Source: an uncultured Lysobacter sp. (GTDB lineage: Bacteria > Pseudomonadota > Gammaproteobacteria > Xanthomonadales > Xanthomonadaceae). Taken from it: 64,000 bases of DNA. Below the pieces are notes generated by a model. The model saw only the letters and a program-made list of their open reading frames with translations, was not told where the DNA came from and did no database searches. The position numbers were made by a program, and so were the translations under genes. This document shows, piece by piece, positions 6,824 through 17,357 of the stretch. Position 1 is the stretch's first letter. Each line of letters begins with the position of its first letter. Where the stretch lies: the NCBI GenBank assembly GCA_946480055.1, contig CAMLID010000002.1:58893-122892 (forward strand), in the 5' to 3' direction.

Positions 6824-9682
6824 ATGCCAGCCCGCCTCAGCCGTCGCGATTTCCTCAAATGCAGCGTGGTGGCCGGCATCTCGGTCTACGTCGCCGCACC
6901 GGGCAGCGCCGCGCTGGCGGCCCTGTTCGAACGCGACCGCCTGTGGCCGATGCCCTGGGACGCGGCCACCGGCAAGATCCGCTACCGCACCGACGCCACC
7001 GCTAAGGTCTGCGGCGAAAAGCTCTTCAGCTTCGACGTGCGCGCGCGCGACCTGCCGGGCTGGCCGCAGGAGCAGGCGCACGCGATGCTGCTGCGGGTGA
7101 CCCGCGCCGACCGCGCCTACGCCGGTTTCGATCTGTCGGCGCTCGACGACGGGCTGCAGCCCGACCGCGTCGTCACCGCCGCCGATCTCGTTCGCGACGC
7201 GCTCGGGTTTCCGCCGTTCTACGGCGAGCACATGCTGCTGCCCGAAGGCCAGACGCCGGCCTACCTGGGCCACGCGGTCGCTCTGCTGATCTGGCACGAC
7301 TTCGCGCGCTTCCGCGCGGCCAAGACCCGGCTGAAGTTCCGCGACGACCTGATCCGCTGGGGCGCACAGACCGGAGCGCTGGAACGCGAGCCGTGGGCGA
7401 GCTTCCGCTACGTGCGCGTCGGCGGCGCGACCGCGTTCGACGACGATACCTATTCCAGCCTTAAAGACACGCCGCTGTTCCCGGCCGGCTATCGCAAGAA
7501 CCAGCCGCAATGGCCGCAGGCCGACGCAGGCGGAGCGATCGACGCCCAGGGCATGGCCCACGCGGCCGCGATCGCGGCCAGCCTGGACGCGCCCGGCGAC
7601 GGGCGCCTGGTGCTGCAGCGCGAATACTTCTCGCAATCCATCGACACCGCCGCGCTGGAGCCCGACAACGGCAACGGCTGGTTCGACCGCGACAGCGGCA
7701 CCTTGCACCTGGTCGTGGCCACGCAATCGCCGCAGGAAATCGCCGAGGACGGCGCGCGCGTGCTCGCCGCCAGCGGCTTGGGCGTGAAGCGGCTGGTGCT
7801 GCATCCCTGCTACACCGTCGGCTACGGCTCCAAGGATCACAACCCGTATCCGTTCTATGCGTTGGTCGCGGGCCTGTACGGCGACGGCCGCGCAGTGCGC
7901 TTGGCGAACGACCGTTACGAACAGTTCCAGGCCAGCCTCAAGCGCCACAGCTTCCGTATGCGCTATCGGATCGCGGTGGATCGCAAGAGCGGCCGCTTCG
8001 AGATCCTGCAGGGCGAGATGAGCGGCGACGGCGGCGGCCGGCGCAACTTCTCGCCTTCGGTGTGCCTGGTCGCGGCGACCGCGGCGCAGTCGATCTACTA
8101 CTTCCCGCGCAGCGACCTGGCCAGCACCGTGATCTCATCGCGCGCGCTCGACGCCGGCTCGGCGCGCGGCTACGGCACGCTGCAAAGCATGGGCGCGACC
8201 GAGATGCTGGTCGACGAGGTCGCGGCCGAACTCGGACTGGACCCGATCGATCTGCGCGAGCGCAACGTGTTCAAGTCCGGGATGAAGAACACCCAGGGCG
8301 CGATCCCGGGCGGCGCCCAGCGCGCCGACGAAGTGTTGGCCAAGGCCAAGGCGCATCCGCTGTGGCGCGAACGAGCCCGACGCAAACGCGAATACGAGGC
8401 CGCGCATCCGGGCAAGCGCTATGGCGTCGGCTTCGGCTGCGTGCAGAAGGATTTCGGCACCGGCGCCGAAGCGGCCTTTGCCGAAGTCTCGCTGTCCAGG
8501 GACGGCCGCGTCGGGCTGCGCCATGTCGCGGTCGAAATGGGCACCGGCATGACCACCAGCCAGGCCGCGCTCTGCGTGAAGTGGCTCGGCCGTCCCGCCG
8601 ACGACGTGCGCACCGGCGAGAGCGACTGGCCGGAGCTGCCGATGGTCGCGACCGGCGATCCCTGGCTGATGTCGCAGGCCGACCAGGACCGCCACCAGGG
8701 CGATCCTCGCTGGACTCCGAACCGGGTGATCCCGAGCAGCGCCAGCAACTCCGCTTATTTCTACGGGCACGCCACCCGCGAAGCCTCGCGGCTGTTGTTC
8801 ACCCAGGGCCTGTGGCCGGCGGCGCTGGCGCTGTGGGGCCAGGGCTACGGCGGCGGCCAGTTGGCGCCGCTGGCGGTGCGCCGCGAGGATGCGCGCTGGG
8901 TCGAAGGCAAGCTCACCGCCGGCGGACTGGTGGCGCTGACGCTGGCGCAATTGGCGGCCAAGGCGCACGAACTGGGACTGGCGACCGGCGCGATCGTGCA
9001 CACCTTCAACCGCTGGCAATGGGCCGAAGCCGAGTTCCCATTGCCCGGCGACGACGCACGCCTGCCGCTGGACGGCATCGCCCTGCGCTGGGGCGACGGC
9101 AGCGGCGCGGGCGCCGGCACACCGACCGCGAACGGCTACCGCATGATCGAACGCACGCGCGCCCACTATCCGCCCGCGCAGCGCAACAACGCCGGCGTCG
9201 TCTACTACAGCGCGATCGGCACCCTCGCCGAAGTCGCGGTCGACACCGCCAGCGGTGCGGTCGAGCTGCTGAACCACCATTCCATTCTCGAATGCGGCAA
9301 CCAGATCGTGCCCGAACTGGTGTCCGGCCAGTTGCAGGGCGGCCTGGCGATGGGCATCGGCCATGCCCTGCACGAGTTCCTGCCGTTGTACGAGGACGGC
9401 CCCGGCAACGGCACCTGGAACTTCAACCGCTACAGCCTGCCGCGCGCGCGCGACGTCGCGGTGTGGAAGCAGAGCGGCGAAGTGCTGCCGGCGCTGTCCG
9501 ACACCGATCCGCCCAAGGGCATGGCCGAAGTGGTGATGATCGCGGTGGTGCCGGCGATCGCCAACGCGGTCGCGCACGCCACCGGGCACCGCTTCCGCGA
9601 GCTGCCGATCACGCCGGATAAAGTGCGTGCGGCGCTGTCGGGCGCCGCCACGGAAACCAACGTCTCGGAGAGCGCCGCATGA
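6824..9682 (+). CDS. Periplasmic molybdenum hydroxylase large subunit (isoquinoline 1-oxidoreductase / aldehyde oxidase type)
   Basis: 952 residues. It starts with a twin-arginine signal (SRRDFLK, residues 5-11), so the folded cofactor-loaded protein is exported. It belongs to the xanthine dehydrogenase large-subunit family that binds molybdopterin cytosine dinucleotide. Supporting segments are RNVFKSGMKNTQG, GCVQKDFGTGAEAAFAEVSL, VEMGTGMTTSQAA, and near the C-terminus KGMAEVVMIAVVPAIANAVAHATG, where the Glu of GMAE is the probable catalytic base (usually GxGE). The chain is about 200 residues longer than typical IorB, with a segment around residues 620-760 (SQADQDRHQG onward) that I do not recognise. 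The next two genes overlap it by ATGA and supply the electron path. The substrate is probably an aldehyde or N-heterocycle, but this is unproven. Confidence 0.88.
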   Translation: MPARLSRRDFLKCSVVAGISVYVAAPGSAALAALFERDRLWPMPWDAATGKIRYRTDATAKVCGEKLFSFDVRARDLPGWPQEQAHAMLLRVTRADRAYAGFDLSALDDGLQPDRVVTAADLVRDALGFPPFYGEHMLLPEGQTPAYLGHAVALLIWHDFARFRAAKTRLKFRDDLIRWGAQTGALEREPWASFRYVRVGGATAFDDDTYSSLKDTPLFPAGYRKNQPQWPQADAGGAIDAQGMAHAAAIAASLDAPGDGRLVLQREYFSQSIDTAALEPDNGNGWFDRDSGTLHLVVATQSPQEIAEDGARVLAASGLGVKRLVLHPCYTVGYGSKDHNPYPFYALVAGLYGDGRAVRLANDRYEQFQASLKRHSFRMRYRIAVDRKSGRFEILQGEMSGDGGGRRNFSPSVCLVAATAAQSIYYFPRSDLASTVISSRALDAGSARGYGTLQSMGATEMLVDEVAAELGLDPIDLRERNVFKSGMKNTQGAIPGGAQRADEVLAKAKAHPLWRERARRKREYEAAHPGKRYGVGFGCVQKDFGTGAEAAFAEVSLSRDGRVGLRHVAVEMGTGMTTSQAALCVKWLGRPADDVRTGESDWPELPMVATGDPWLMSQADQDRHQGDPRWTPNRVIPSSASNSAYFYGHATREASRLLFTQGLWPAALALWGQGYGGGQLAPLAVRREDARWVEGKLTAGGLVALTLAQLAAKAHELGLATGAIVHTFNRWQWAEAEFPLPGDDARLPLDGIALRWGDGSGAGAGTPTANGYRMIERTRAHYPPAQRNNAGVVYYSAIGTLAEVAVDTASGAVELLNHHSILECGNQIVPELVSGQLQGGLAMGIGHALHEFLPLYEDGPGNGTWNFNRYSLPRARDVAVWKQSGEVLPALSDTDPPKGMAEVVMIAVVPAIANAVAHATGHRFRELPITPDKVRAALSGAATETNVSESAA

Positions 9683-10236
9683 GCGCGCCCATCGTCAAAC
9701 GACCGCTGGCCTTGCACGTCAACGGCCGCGCCCACGGCCCGATCGACGTGCCCGAAGACATGATGCTGGTCGATGTGCTGCACGAATACCTCGGCCTCAC
9801 CGGCACACGCTTCGGCTGCGGCCAGGGCGTGTGCCGCGCCTGTACGGTCATCGTCGACGACGAGAACGGCCCGCGCGAAGTACGCAGCTGCATCACCGGC
9901 GCGCATTACTTCGCCGGCAAGCGCATCCGCACCGTCGAAGGCCACGCCAAGCGCGACATCGCCGGCGCCATCGTCGAGCTCTCGCCGGTGCAGCAGGCCT
10001 TCCTCGACCATTTCAGCTTCCAGTGCGGCTACTGCACGCCGGGCTTCGTCAATGCCGCCACGGTGCTGCTGGAGCGGCTGAAGAAAACACCGGTGGCCGC
10101 CGCCGAGGTCGAAGCCGCGATCACCGAAGCCCTGGACCCGCACCTGTGCCGCTGCACCGGCTACGTGCGCTACTACCAGGCGGTGAAGGCGCTGGTGCTG
10201 GCGACGCCGGGCTTGGTCCGGGAGCGCGCGCCATGA
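9679..10236 (+). CDS. 2Fe-2S subunit of the molybdenum hydroxylase
   Basis: 185 residues carrying two 2Fe-2S clusters. The plant-type cluster uses C47, C52, C55 and C71 (CGQGVCRAC, RSC). The second uses CGYC and CRC in FQCGYCTPGF and LCRCTGYVRYY. These are the diagnostic motifs of the small subunit of xanthine dehydrogenase/isoquinoline oxidoreductase enzymes. There is no signal peptide, so it probably travels through Tat with the large subunit. Both ends overlap neighbours by ATGA. Electrons should pass from Mo through these clusters to the cytochrome c encoded next. Confidence 0.95.
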   Translation: MSAPIVKRPLALHVNGRAHGPIDVPEDMMLVDVLHEYLGLTGTRFGCGQGVCRACTVIVDDENGPREVRSCITGAHYFAGKRIRTVEGHAKRDIAGAIVELSPVQQAFLDHFSFQCGYCTPGFVNAATVLLERLKKTPVAAAEVEAAITEALDPHLCRCTGYVRYYQAVKALVLATPGLVRERAP

Positions 10237-11504
10237 ACCGGGTCGGCTGGCGCCGCATCGTCGCCTGGTTGGTGCTGCTGTTCGCAGTCTGGCTGATCGG
10301 CGGCTGGCTGCTGCAGTGGTGGGCCAGTCGCGGCCCGGTGCAGAAGGTCGAAGCCACGGCCGAGCAACTCGCGCGCGGGCGTTACCTGACCGACGCCGCC
10401 GACTGCGCCGCCTGCCACACTGCGTCCGGCGGCGCGCCGTTCGCCGGCGGCATCGCGCTGGCCTCGCCGTTCGGCACCATCCACGGCACCAACATCACCC
10501 CCGACCCCGACCACGGCATCGGCCGCTACGACGCCGACGACTTCCACCACGCGCTCACACGAGGCGAAGCGCGCGATGGCCACCAGCTGTATCCGGCGAT
10601 GCCCTACGTGTCGTATCGCACGATCGCGCGCGAAGACTCGGACGCGATCTACGCCTATCTGATGAACCAGCCTGCGGTGGCGCAGGCCAATCGCAAGAAC
10701 GACGTCGGTTTCCCGTTCAACATCCGCAGCGGCATCGCGCTGTGGAATCTGGCCTTCACCGGCGCCGGGGCCGATGCGAAGCCGGCCTCGCAAGGATCGT
10801 CGCCCGCCTGGCAGCGCGGGCGCTATCTGGTCGACACCCTCGGCCATTGCGGCGAATGCCACAGCCCGCGCGGCTGGGCGGGGCAGCTGAAACGCGCGCA
10901 GCCGCTCGCCGGCAACAACGAACTCGGACGTTTCGCCGCGCCCGACATCACACCGCAAGGCCTGGTCGCGCGCGGCTGGAACGCGGCGCAGTTGCGCGGC
11001 TATCTCGCCACCGGGCTCAGCGCCCACGCGGTGGCCTCCGACGAGATGCTGACCGTGGTGAATCTGTCGACCAGCCGGCTTACGTCTGCGGATCTGGATG
11101 CGATGACCGCCTATCTGCTCGGCGATACGACGCCGAAAGTGGAGTCGGTCGTGAACATATCGAATGCCGGGCTCCCCGAGTCCGCTCGTCTCGACTACGC
11201 CAATATCTGCGCCGGCTGTCATGGCAGCGGCCGCCAAGGCGTCCCGCACGTCGCGCCGGGCCTGCACGACAACAGCAGCGTCCGCGACAGCGATCCGCAC
11301 AACCTGATAGTCGCCATCCTGGACGGTCTGCCCGAACACGATCTACCGGGGCTGGAACGGATGCAGGCCATGCCGGGCTTCGCCCAGGATCTCGACGATG
11401 CCGAGGTCGCCGAGCTCGCGAGTTGGCTGCGCGCGCAGCGCGGCGCCGCCCCCGTGAACGTCGATACCGTCGCCAAGCTGCGCAAGGACAAGCGCGCCCA
11501 CTGA
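10233..11504 (+). CDS. Membrane-anchored tri-haem cytochrome c (electron acceptor subunit)
   Basis: 423 residues with an N-terminal transmembrane anchor (about 9-30) and three CxxCH haem sites: C58-H62 (CAACH), C206-H210 (CGECH) and C326-H330 (CAGCH). The layout matches the cytochrome subunits of periplasmic aldehyde, gluconate and alcohol dehydrogenases, which pass electrons to ubiquinone or an oxidase. The start overlaps the 2Fe-2S subunit stop (ATGA), so the three genes form one periplasmic dehydrogenase complex. Confidence 0.93.
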   Translation: MNRVGWRRIVAWLVLLFAVWLIGGWLLQWWASRGPVQKVEATAEQLARGRYLTDAADCAACHTASGGAPFAGGIALASPFGTIHGTNITPDPDHGIGRYDADDFHHALTRGEARDGHQLYPAMPYVSYRTIAREDSDAIYAYLMNQPAVAQANRKNDVGFPFNIRSGIALWNLAFTGAGADAKPASQGSSPAWQRGRYLVDTLGHCGECHSPRGWAGQLKRAQPLAGNNELGRFAAPDITPQGLVARGWNAAQLRGYLATGLSAHAVASDEMLTVVNLSTSRLTSADLDAMTAYLLGDTTPKVESVVNISNAGLPESARLDYANICAGCHGSGRQGVPHVAPGLHDNSSVRDSDPHNLIVAILDGLPEHDLPGLERMQAMPGFAQDLDDAEVAELASWLRAQRGAAPVNVDTVAKLRKDKRAH

Positions 11505-11513
11505 GCCCCTGCT

Positions 11514-11597
11514 AGCGGCGTAAGCCGCGACCGTGATCTCGCGGGCGACCGTGCCGCCGCGGTCATGCGAATGGGCGCGGTCGCGGCTTACGCCGCT
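11514..11597. repeat. GTAG-type (SMAG/REP-like) inverted repeat element
   Basis: AGCGGCGTAAGCCGCGACC at 11514-11532 is perfectly repeated in inverse orientation at 11579-11597, with 46 bp between. The right arm continues to read, on the minus strand, GTAGGAGCGGCG, so it ends in the GTAG tetranucleotide that defines the REP-like SMAG elements of Stenotrophomonas and related genera; the left flank is degenerate (GCTAG). Family membership is recalled knowledge; the palindrome is directly visible. It follows the cytochrome gene and could also end transcription. Confidence 0.75.
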
Positions 11598-11692
11598 CCT
11601 ACCCCAAGGCCGACAGACGCCGTCGCAGCGCATGATGCGATTGTCTTACGGTCATTTCTAGCCCGCTGCAACGCAACAAACAGGACCTCTGC

Positions 11693-11763
11693 TGACCGAC
11701 GTTGTCATCAATATTTGTGAACTGCGCCGCAAACCCATACTGACGCGATTGACAACGTTGTCA
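11693..11763. promoter_or_regulatory. Candidate NagR/LacI-type operators of the chitinase gene
   Basis: TGACAACGTTGTCA at 11750-11763 is a perfect 14-bp palindrome. A second copy at 11693-11707 keeps the right half ACGTTGTCA exactly while the left half is degenerate. The right halves are 56 bp apart. The palindrome resembles the box described for the N-acetylglucosamine repressor NagR (LacI family) in Xanthomonas, which suits a chitinase promoter. No NagR gene lies in the window. Confidence 0.6.
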
Positions 11764-12032
11764 GCAAAAAACAGCCTCGACCCCCGAAACAGGCGCACGG
11801 ACCGCTGCTAGGGCCCCGTGCGCCGCGCAACGGCATCGGGGAGGAACCAGCAGGCAACACGCGCGGGCCGCGCCCGCTCCGTTTTCGCGCCGCACTGCGG
11901 CGATCTACGAGGAGGTTCGAACCTCCCGCGCAGCACCGAGGCCACGTGCCTCCTTTCCAGACACAGAGGGACAGCACCGGCCGGCGACGGCTCGGGATTT
12001 CGCATCGGACTTCGCACAGGGAGAGGACGCTC

Positions 12033-14090
<2,058 letters not shown>

Positions 14091-14102
14091 GCTTGTGCAG
14101 CA

Positions 14103-14122
14103 CCGGACCGTTCGCGGTCCGG
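14103..14122 (+). terminator. UUCG-tetraloop hairpin after the chitinase gene
   Basis: CCGGACCG (14103-14110) and CGGTCCGG (14115-14122) form a perfect 8-bp stem closed by a TTCG tetraloop, 12 bases after the chitinase stop. The extra-stable UUCG loop favours a terminator or 3'-end protector, although no T-run follows directly. Confidence 0.65.
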
Positions 14123-14132
14123 CGCTTGCCTC

Positions 14133-14164
14133 GGGGCGCCGGCCTCCCCTCGGGTCGGCGCCCC
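14133..14164 (+). terminator. Second hairpin downstream of the chitinase gene
   Basis: GGGGCGCCG (14133-14141) pairs with CGGCGCCCC (14156-14164), leaving a 14-base loop, and is followed by GGATTTAT. With the UUCG hairpin just before it, this makes a two-stem terminator region. Confidence 0.55.
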
Positions 14165-14166
14165 GG

Positions 14167-14240
14167 ATTTATCCGAGCATGATTTATGCGGGCATGATTT
14201 AGCCGAGCATGCTCATCCGAGCACGATCTAGCCAAGCATG
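14167..14240. repeat. Five imperfect 15-bp tandem repeats
   Basis: Units ATTTATCCGAGCATG, ATTTATGCGGGCATG, ATTTAGCCGAGCATG, CTCATCCGAGCACG and ATCTAGCCAAGCATG run head to tail (15, 15, 15, 14 and 15 bp), between the chitinase terminator hairpins and the convergent regulator gene. The tract is AT-richer than its surroundings and is not in a credible gene. Confidence 0.75.
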
Positions 14241-14317
14241 AAGACCACGGCCACATGCCTGCATGCGGCCGTCTTGCGTGAGCGGCACGCGATCGCGAAC
14301 ACCGCACGACCTCCGAC

Positions 14318-15298
14318 TCAGACGCTGCGCGACCCGGAGCGGAACTGACTCGGCGTCGCCCCTGCCGAGCGCCGCATCAACCGGCGCAGCGCCGTCGCGT
14401 CCTCGTAGCCGACTTGTGCGGCGACTTGTTCTATCGTCATGCGGCTGCCCTCGATCAGGGCCCGCGCGCGATTCAGGCGCACGCTCTGCACCAGGGCCAG
14501 TGCGCCGGTACCGGTCGCGGCGTGTACGTGCCGGGCCAGGGTACGCGGCGACATCGCGAACTCCTCGGCCAGGGCTGCAACGCTGGGCGGCCGCGGCAGC
14601 CCGGCTTCGATCCGCTGGGTCAGGCGCCGCACCAGCTCGTTGCCGTTGGACAACATGGATGGCACCACGAACGGCGCCTGGGCCTGGCGTCCGTCGATCA
14701 GCAGCACCTTGCCGACGACGTCGGCGAGCGCGGTGCCGAAGCGGGTGCGCAGCAGATGCAGCATCAGGTCCGATTGCGCGAACGCGGCGCCGGCGGTGCT
14801 GACCGGACCGTCCGCGCAGACCATGCGATCGGCATCGACGACGCAATCGGGTTGCAGCCGCCGCAACTCCGAGGCCAGCCACCAGGACGTAGTGACGCGG
14901 CGACCGTGCAGCAACCCGCCGGCCTGCAGCAGGAACACCGCCGAGCACGAGGCCGCCACCGCACCGCCGCGCGCGCCATGCCGGCGCAACGCCGCGATCG
15001 CGAGCGCGGCATCGTCGCGGGCCAGACGTGCGGCGAGTTCGAGCGGGTTGTCGACGCCCAGGCCGGGAACGATCCAGGTCGAAGCGTCGGCGCCGGCGCG
15101 ACCGGGCAAGGCCCGGGTTCCGATCCGCAGACCGCTGCTCAGCGCCACGTCCCCGCCCTGCGGCGACAGCAGGCGCCAGCGCGGTCGCGGCAGACGCAGG
15201 CGCGGCGCGAGCGCGGCGGCGGTATTGAGTATGTCCAACGTGTTCGCGACGCTGCTGGCATAGGCGCCGGGCAGTACCAGGACGCTGAAATCGTGCAT
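14318..15298 (-). CDS. GlxA-family transcriptional regulator (DJ-1/PfpI domain plus AraC HTH)
   Basis: 326 residues. The N-terminal ~190 residues form a DJ-1/PfpI glutamine-amidotransferase-like domain (FSVLVLPGAYASSVANTLDIL; AASCSAVFLLQAGGLLHGRRVTTSWWL, where the Cys sits at the nucleophile elbow). The C-terminal ~95 residues are a double HTH of the AraC type (VAALAEEFAMSPRTLARHVHAATG; IEQVAAQVGYEDATALRRLMRRSAGATPSQFR). Such proteins are cytoplasmic activators, often controlling metabolism of nitrogenous compounds; the effector is unknown. The gene is divergent from the hydrolase at 15390, which is the likeliest target. Confidence 0.9.
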   Translation of the reverse strand: MHDFSVLVLPGAYASSVANTLDILNTAAALAPRLRLPRPRWRLLSPQGGDVALSSGLRIGTRALPGRAGADASTWIVPGLGVDNPLELAARLARDDAALAIAALRRHGARGGAVAASCSAVFLLQAGGLLHGRRVTTSWWLASELRRLQPDCVVDADRMVCADGPVSTAGAAFAQSDLMLHLLRTRFGTALADVVGKVLLIDGRQAQAPFVVPSMLSNGNELVRRLTQRIEAGLPRPPSVAALAEEFAMSPRTLARHVHAATGTGALALVQSVRLNRARALIEGSRMTIEQVAAQVGYEDATALRRLMRRSAGATPSQFRSGSRSV

Positions 15299-15389
15299 GG
15301 CCGAAAACGCTCGAAAGATGTCTAAGCAGACACTGCCAGTCTAGCGCCGCGCGGGGTGCAATGTCGTCACGCCACCGAGGAGTCGCGCG

Positions 15390-16211
15390 ATGCCGAGCCG
15401 CAGCCAGACCCAGCCCGATCCGCTGGAGGATTTCGTCGCCCGCGAGATCGCCCTCGGCGGCAGCCGCAAGCGCGTCTACGTCGCCGGCAGCGGGCCGGCG
15501 GTGATCGTGATGACCGAGATGCCCGGCATCAGCCCGCAGGTCGCGCGCTTCAGTCGCTGGGTGCGCGACGCCGGGTTCACCGTCTACCTGCCCTCGCTGT
15601 TCGGCCGCGACGGTGCGATACCGGACCTGGACGAGAGCAAGGCGGTATTCCAGCGTGCCTGCGTCAGCGCCGAGTTCCGCGCGTTCGCAGGCAAGGGATC
15701 CAGCCCGGTGACGCAATGGCTGCGCGCGCTGGCGCGGCTGGCGCATACCGAATGCGGCGGGCCCGGGATCGGCGCGATCGGCATGTGCTTCACCGGCAAC
15801 TTCGCGCTGACGATGATGCTGGAACCGGCGATGTTGGCGCCGGTGCTGTCGCAGCCGAGCCTGCCGCTGGACGACCCGGCCGGTATCGAAATGGCGCCCG
15901 AGGAACTGTCCGCGGTGCGGCGGCGCCTGGAGCGCGACGATCTCAGCGTGCTGGCCTACCGTTTCGCAGGCGACCGGTTCTGCCAGGCGCAGCGCTTCGC
16001 GGCCTATGCGCAGGCGCTGGGCGATCGCTTCGTCGCGCGCGTGCTGCCCGACAGCGCGGCCAAACGCGACGAGCTGCCGCCGTTCTTCGAGCACTTGGTC
16101 GCGGGGCCGCACAGCGTGGTCACGGCGCATCTGATCGACGAAGCCGGGCAGCCCACGATCGCCGCACGCGACGAGATCCTCGCGTTCTTCGCCCGGCGCC
16201 TGGCCGGTTGA
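15390..16211 (+). CDS. Dienelactone hydrolase family protein
   Basis: 273 residues of alpha/beta-hydrolase fold without a signal peptide. GAIGMCFTGNFAL (C133) matches the dienelactone hydrolase elbow GxCxG, where a Cys replaces Ser; the early motif MTEMPGISPQVARFSRWVRDAGFTVYLPSLFGRDG is also family-typical. GAGG-like CCGAGGAG lies upstream of the ATG at 15390. It is divergently transcribed from the GlxA-type regulator across about 90 bp, suggesting control by it. The natural substrate need not be dienelactone. Confidence 0.88.
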   Translation: MPSRSQTQPDPLEDFVAREIALGGSRKRVYVAGSGPAVIVMTEMPGISPQVARFSRWVRDAGFTVYLPSLFGRDGAIPDLDESKAVFQRACVSAEFRAFAGKGSSPVTQWLRALARLAHTECGGPGIGAIGMCFTGNFALTMMLEPAMLAPVLSQPSLPLDDPAGIEMAPEELSAVRRRLERDDLSVLAYRFAGDRFCQAQRFAAYAQALGDRFVARVLPDSAAKRDELPPFFEHLVAGPHSVVTAHLIDEAGQPTIAARDEILAFFARRLAG

Positions 16212-16241
16212 AGGCCCGACCGCGACCTCAGCGTTCGCGCC

Positions 16242-17357
16242 TCAGTGGACGAGGCGCAGCACGTCGTCGAGCAGGCCGGCGGCGGTGACCTCGGCGCCCG
16301 CGCCCGGGCCCTGGATCACCAGCGGCTGTTCGCGGTAACGGTCGGACCAGATCGCGACCTTGTTGTCGGTGCCGGCGCCGCCGGCCAGCGGATGATCGGC
16401 CGGCAGCGATTCCAGTCCTACCCGCGCCGTTCCGTTTTCCAGGCGGGCGATGAAGCGCAGGCGCTCGCCGTTCTTGTAGGCCTGCGCGTAGCGTTCGCGC
16501 AGCGGCAGGTCCAGCGCCGGCAGGGCGGCGTCGACGCCGTCGCGCGGGAGGATCGCCAGCTCCGGCGGCACCAGCGAGGCGACGTCGACCTCGTCCGCTT
16601 CCAGCGCCACGCCGGACGCGCGCGCCAGGATCAGCAGCTTGCGCCGCACGTCTTCGCCGGACAGATCGTCGCGCGGATCGGGCTCGGTGTAGCCGGCGTC
16701 GCGCGCCTGCCTCACCAGCGACGAAAACGGGCGCATGCCGTCGTAATGATTGAACAGCCAGGCCAGCGAACCCGAGAGCACGCCGGCGATCGCGCGGATG
16801 CGATCGCCGCCGGCCTGCAGTTCGCGCAAGCTTCGCAGCAGCGGCAAGCCCGCACCGACCGTGGCGCTGTCGCCGTAGCCGCTGCCGCCGGCCGCGCAGG
16901 CGCCGCGGATAGCGCTCCAGCGCGCCAGCGAAGTGCCCTGGCCGATCTTGCAGGCGGTGACGACGTGGATGCCCTGGGCCAGCCACTGCGCATGATGCTC
17001 GGCGACGGCGGTGCTGGCGGTGGCGTCGACCACCACCCGCGCCCCACCCTCGCCCAGCGCCGCGGCGACGGCGTCGAGCGAACTGGCCTGCGGCGCGTCG
17101 GCCAGCAGCGAAGCCGCACGTTCCGGCGCGAGGCCGTCGGCATCGGCCAGGGCCCGACGCGAATTGGCCACATGCACCAGCGCCAGACGCTCGCCCAGCG
17201 GCGCGCCCTGCCAGCCCTGCAGGCGCGCCAGCACGGCGCTGCCGACGGTGCCGGTGCCGAGCAGCGCCAGCCGCGCCGGCGCCGGGGCGCGATAAGGATG
17301 CGGCGCGGGCGCCCGCTGAGCCCGCACCTGCTGCAGGACGTCGGTCGCGGCGCTCAT
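16242..17357 (-). CDS. hom: Homoserine dehydrogenase
   Basis: 371 residues. A Rossmann NAD(P) site (LALLGTGTVGSAVLARL, about residues 30-46) is followed by the homoserine dehydrogenase catalytic domain with ACKIGQGTSLARW, GVLSGSLAWLFNHYDG, and the signature YTEPDPRDDLSGEDVRRKLLILAR, which holds the catalytic Lys and Asp. It reduces aspartate semialdehyde to homoserine. No C-terminal ACT domain is present, so allosteric threonine inhibition is not expected. ATG at 17357 overlaps the metB stop. It is the last gene of the SAM-riboswitch operon. Confidence 0.95.
   Translation of the reverse strand: MSAATDVLQQVRAQRAPAPHPYRAPAPARLALLGTGTVGSAVLARLQGWQGAPLGERLALVHVANSRRALADADGLAPERAASLLADAPQASSLDAVAAALGEGGARVVVDATASTAVAEHHAQWLAQGIHVVTACKIGQGTSLARWSAIRGACAAGGSGYGDSATVGAGLPLLRSLRELQAGGDRIRAIAGVLSGSLAWLFNHYDGMRPFSSLVRQARDAGYTEPDPRDDLSGEDVRRKLLILARASGVALEADEVDVASLVPPELAILPRDGVDAALPALDLPLRERYAQAYKNGERLRFIARLENGTARVGLESLPADHPLAGGAGTDNKVAIWSDRYREQPLVIQGPGAGAEVTAAGLLDDVLRLVH

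Larger units (their letters stand above)
11505..12032 (+). other. 528-bp intergenic region: GTAG-type repeat, chitinase operators and long 5' leader
   Basis: The region between the cytochrome c and the chitinase has no convincing gene. Its first part holds a 19-bp inverted repeat (11514-11597), its middle two related operator-like sequences (11693-11707 and 11750-11763), and the rest (about 270 bp) would be a long GC-rich leader ending in a GGGAGAGGA ribosome-binding site at 12020-12028. TTGTGA at 11715-11720 with CATACT/TACTGA near 11736-11743 is a weak promoter candidate overlapping the operator spacing. Confidence 0.6.
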
